A stretch of DNA of 25,000 bases from Methanobacteriaceae archaeon (GTDB lineage: Archaea; Methanobacteriota; Methanobacteria; Methanobacteriales; Methanobacteriaceae), in assembly GCA_013403005.1 (NCBI GenBank), contig JACBOA010000004.1:1-25000 (forward strand), written 5' to 3'. Below are positions 23,867 to 25,000 of this stretch, one piece after another. Under the pieces are notes generated by a model. The model worked only from the letters and a program-made list of their open reading frames with translations. It had not been told where the DNA came from and ran no database searches. Position 1 is the stretch's first letter. The number at the start of each line of letters is the position of its first letter. A program made the position numbers and the translations under genes.

Positions 23867-24244
23867 ATGGATATGATTTTTGCAGTTGCAGGGGCTATGT
23901 TTTTAGCATATGCTGGAATTTTAATGATCTACTATCATATGCGTTTAAAAGAAAGGCATGAAAAAACATCGAAACTCATGCTTAATGGTGTCACCAGCTT
24001 CAGACGAGGGGTTTACGAGAAAGCACTGGCCTATTTCAAAATAGCATATCAACATTCCGAAAAGATCAAGGACTACCCTACCATGGCTGAAGCCCTTTAT
24101 CACATGGGCCTGGTCTACCAGGAACAGGATGAAGTTGAAAATGCAGTGGTCATGTTTCACGCAGCTGCAGAAATTTATAATGAAATAAATGATGCTGCGG
24201 GTGTTGAAAAATCAAATAAAGCAGCAGATTCTTTAAAAAGTTAA
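23867..24244 (+). CDS. Membrane-anchored TPR-repeat protein
   Basis: The 125-residue protein has an N-terminal hydrophobic helix (about 4-24, FAVAGAMFLAYAGILMIYY) followed by two TPR-like repeats: about 37-70 (LMLNGVTSFRRGVYEKALAYF) and 77-110 (AEALYHMGLVYQEQDEVENA), with alternating small and aromatic residues at TPR positions. It is probably tethered to the inner face of the membrane as a protein-binding adaptor; the partner is unknown. ATG 23867 has AGGGGGA about 7-8 nt upstream. It follows the frh terminator, so it is not part of that operon, and converges on the methionine aminopeptidase gene. Confidence 0.8.
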   Translation: MDMIFAVAGAMFLAYAGILMIYYHMRLKERHEKTSKLMLNGVTSFRRGVYEKALAYFKIAYQHSEKIKDYPTMAEALYHMGLVYQEQDEVENAVVMFHAAAEIYNEINDAAGVEKSNKAADSLKS

Positions 24245-24310
24245 AAAATTTTTTTGGATCTATCCTTTTTCAAGTCAGGGCAGGGTTTGATGGGCCTATT
24301 TTTTTTTTTA
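24241..24310. terminator. Convergent terminator region between the TPR gene and map
   Basis: The 75-bp gap between two stop codons contains AAAAAATTTTTTT right after the TPR stop and a run of T at about 24299-24309. T-tracts on the plus strand suit the TPR gene; the short A-run at 24244-24249, read on the minus strand, suits map. Confidence 0.45.
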
Positions 24311-24319
24311 AAATGAGGC

Positions 24320-25000
24320 TTATTCGGTTAGTATGGTGCAGCCATCTACCTCTACAATAACTGTATGTTCTGCCTGAGCTACCCTAGCACCGCTCTTCTC
24401 ACGAAGCACATGATAAGGATAAATTGCCCGTGATGATATAAGCTGACGCATGGCCAGATTAACTTGCCTTAAATTGGAACTTTCTTCCAACCATCTCTGA
24501 GCGAAAGGAAGACTCCTGTAATCTTTTTTTATGAGATCCAGTAACTTCCTGGACTGAACCAGGCGTAATGGGCGGTCTCTCAAGAAGCGGAAAATATAGG
24601 TGGGGGCCATGTCCCCGACCATTCCCACACCATCAGTTACAAAAGGTTCAATAGCCAGAACATCCCCCTCTTCTAATTTATGCGAATTATTTTCTTTGAC
24701 ATTGGGTATGGATAATCCTGAATGCAGAATCCACTGATCCATACTGTGACCAGTTAAATTGGCCACTGGATAAAGACCCTGAGAATTAACATATTCTTCA
24801 ACAGCCGCACCAATTTTTCCTAACTCAGCACCTGCTCGAATGCTGCTTATGGCTACTTGAAGGGCTTCATTAGCAGTTTCAATCATTTCCATCTGTTTTT
24901 CAGGAGTATAACTTTTATCTCCTGATTGGAAAGGACCTTCACCAGATCCGATCATCACTGTGATGGCGGAATCTGCTATAAAACCTTCCACATGGGCTCC
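24320..25000 (-). CDS. map: Methionine aminopeptidase, type II (N-terminus beyond the window)
   Basis: Removes the initiator methionine from new proteins using a dinuclear metal centre. The window holds the C-terminal 226 residues; the frame is open through base 25000 and reads GAHVEGFIADSAITV, the conserved metal-ligand segment, so the true start lies outside. Metal ligands visible: Asp in GFIADSA, His in TGHSMDQW, Glu in IEPFVTDG and Glu in QAEHTVIVE near the C-terminus. The insertion of about 60 residues between the last two is the type II-specific helical subdomain. The GTG at 24991 is an internal Val codon, not a start. It converges on the TPR gene. Confidence 0.95.
   Translation of the reverse strand, partial: GAHVEGFIADSAITVMIGSGEGPFQSGDKSYTPEKQMEMIETANEALQVAISSIRAGAELGKIGAAVEEYVNSQGLYPVANLTGHSMDQWILHSGLSIPNVKENNSHKLEEGDVLAIEPFVTDGVGMVGDMAPTYIFRFLRDRPLRLVQSRKLLDLIKKDYRSLPFAQRWLEESSNLRQVNLAMRQLISSRAIYPYHVLREKSGARVAQAEHTVIVEVDGCTILTE

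Overview
The window is chromosomal DNA from a methanogenic archaeon, almost certainly of the order Methanobacteriales and most likely a Methanobacterium species. The basis is the eukaryote-like information-processing genes (RNA polymerase subunits Rpo4 and Rpo11, TFS, PCNA, GINS, L21e, L44e, S27e, eIF2-alpha, Nop10, Pus10, SRP54, exosome Csl4), a complete coenzyme F420-reducing hydrogenase operon (frhADGB), AT-rich intergenic DNA, and strong GGAGGTGAT-type ribosome binding sites. Species cannot be told from the sequence alone.

Layout. 1-114: C-terminal end of an unidentified plus-strand gene. 162-5891, minus strand: a carboxymuconolactone-decarboxylase-like protein, then, read in transcription order, srp54, pus10 and the cluster rpl21e-rpoF-DUF655-ksgA. 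5892-6322: divergent promoter region. 6323-7939, plus strand: a purine phosphoribosyltransferase and dph2 (diphthamide synthesis). 7940-8618: a long AT-rich non-coding stretch. 8619-10159: csl4-rpoL-DUF99. 10430-10888: a Nudix hydrolase. 11097-13831: tfs, a two-helix membrane protein of unknown function, pcn and gins51. 13945-16296: rpl44e-rps27e-eif2a-nop10 and a PAC2 protein. 16463-17731: endonuclease Q. 17886-17990: a 34-residue membrane microprotein. 18248-18515, minus strand: two tRNA-Arg genes (CCT and TCT). 18524-19686, minus strand: a second PAC2 protein preceded by an exported PepSY-type protein. 20164-23556, plus strand: frhADGB with a hairpin terminator. 23867-24244: a membrane-anchored TPR protein. 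24320-25000, minus strand: methionine aminopeptidase, cut by the window edge.

How the genes fit together. Most of the window is conserved information processing: transcription (Rpo4, Rpo11, TFS), replication and repair (PCNA, GINS51, EndoQ), ribosome and rRNA/tRNA work (KsgA, Pus10, Nop10, L21e, L44e, S27e, eIF2-alpha), translation factor modification (Dph2), protein targeting and maturation (SRP54, MetAP) and RNA/protein turnover (Csl4, PAC2). The frh operon supplies reduced F420 for methanogenesis from H2 and CO2.

I found no CRISPR array, insertion sequence, prophage or clearly foreign island. The most unusual signals are: (i) an Rpo11 subunit with a lysine-rich tail whose coding DNA overlaps, in another frame, the only ATG-initiated version of the DUF99 gene; (ii) an unlisted 34-codon membrane microprotein with a strong ribosome binding site; (iii) a 679-nt untranslated stretch ahead of csl4 with helically phased 10-bp repeats and a 20-bp perfect palindrome; (iv) a PCNA-binding-like C-terminus on EndoQ; and (v) two PAC2 paralogues, one ending in an HbYX-like tripeptide.
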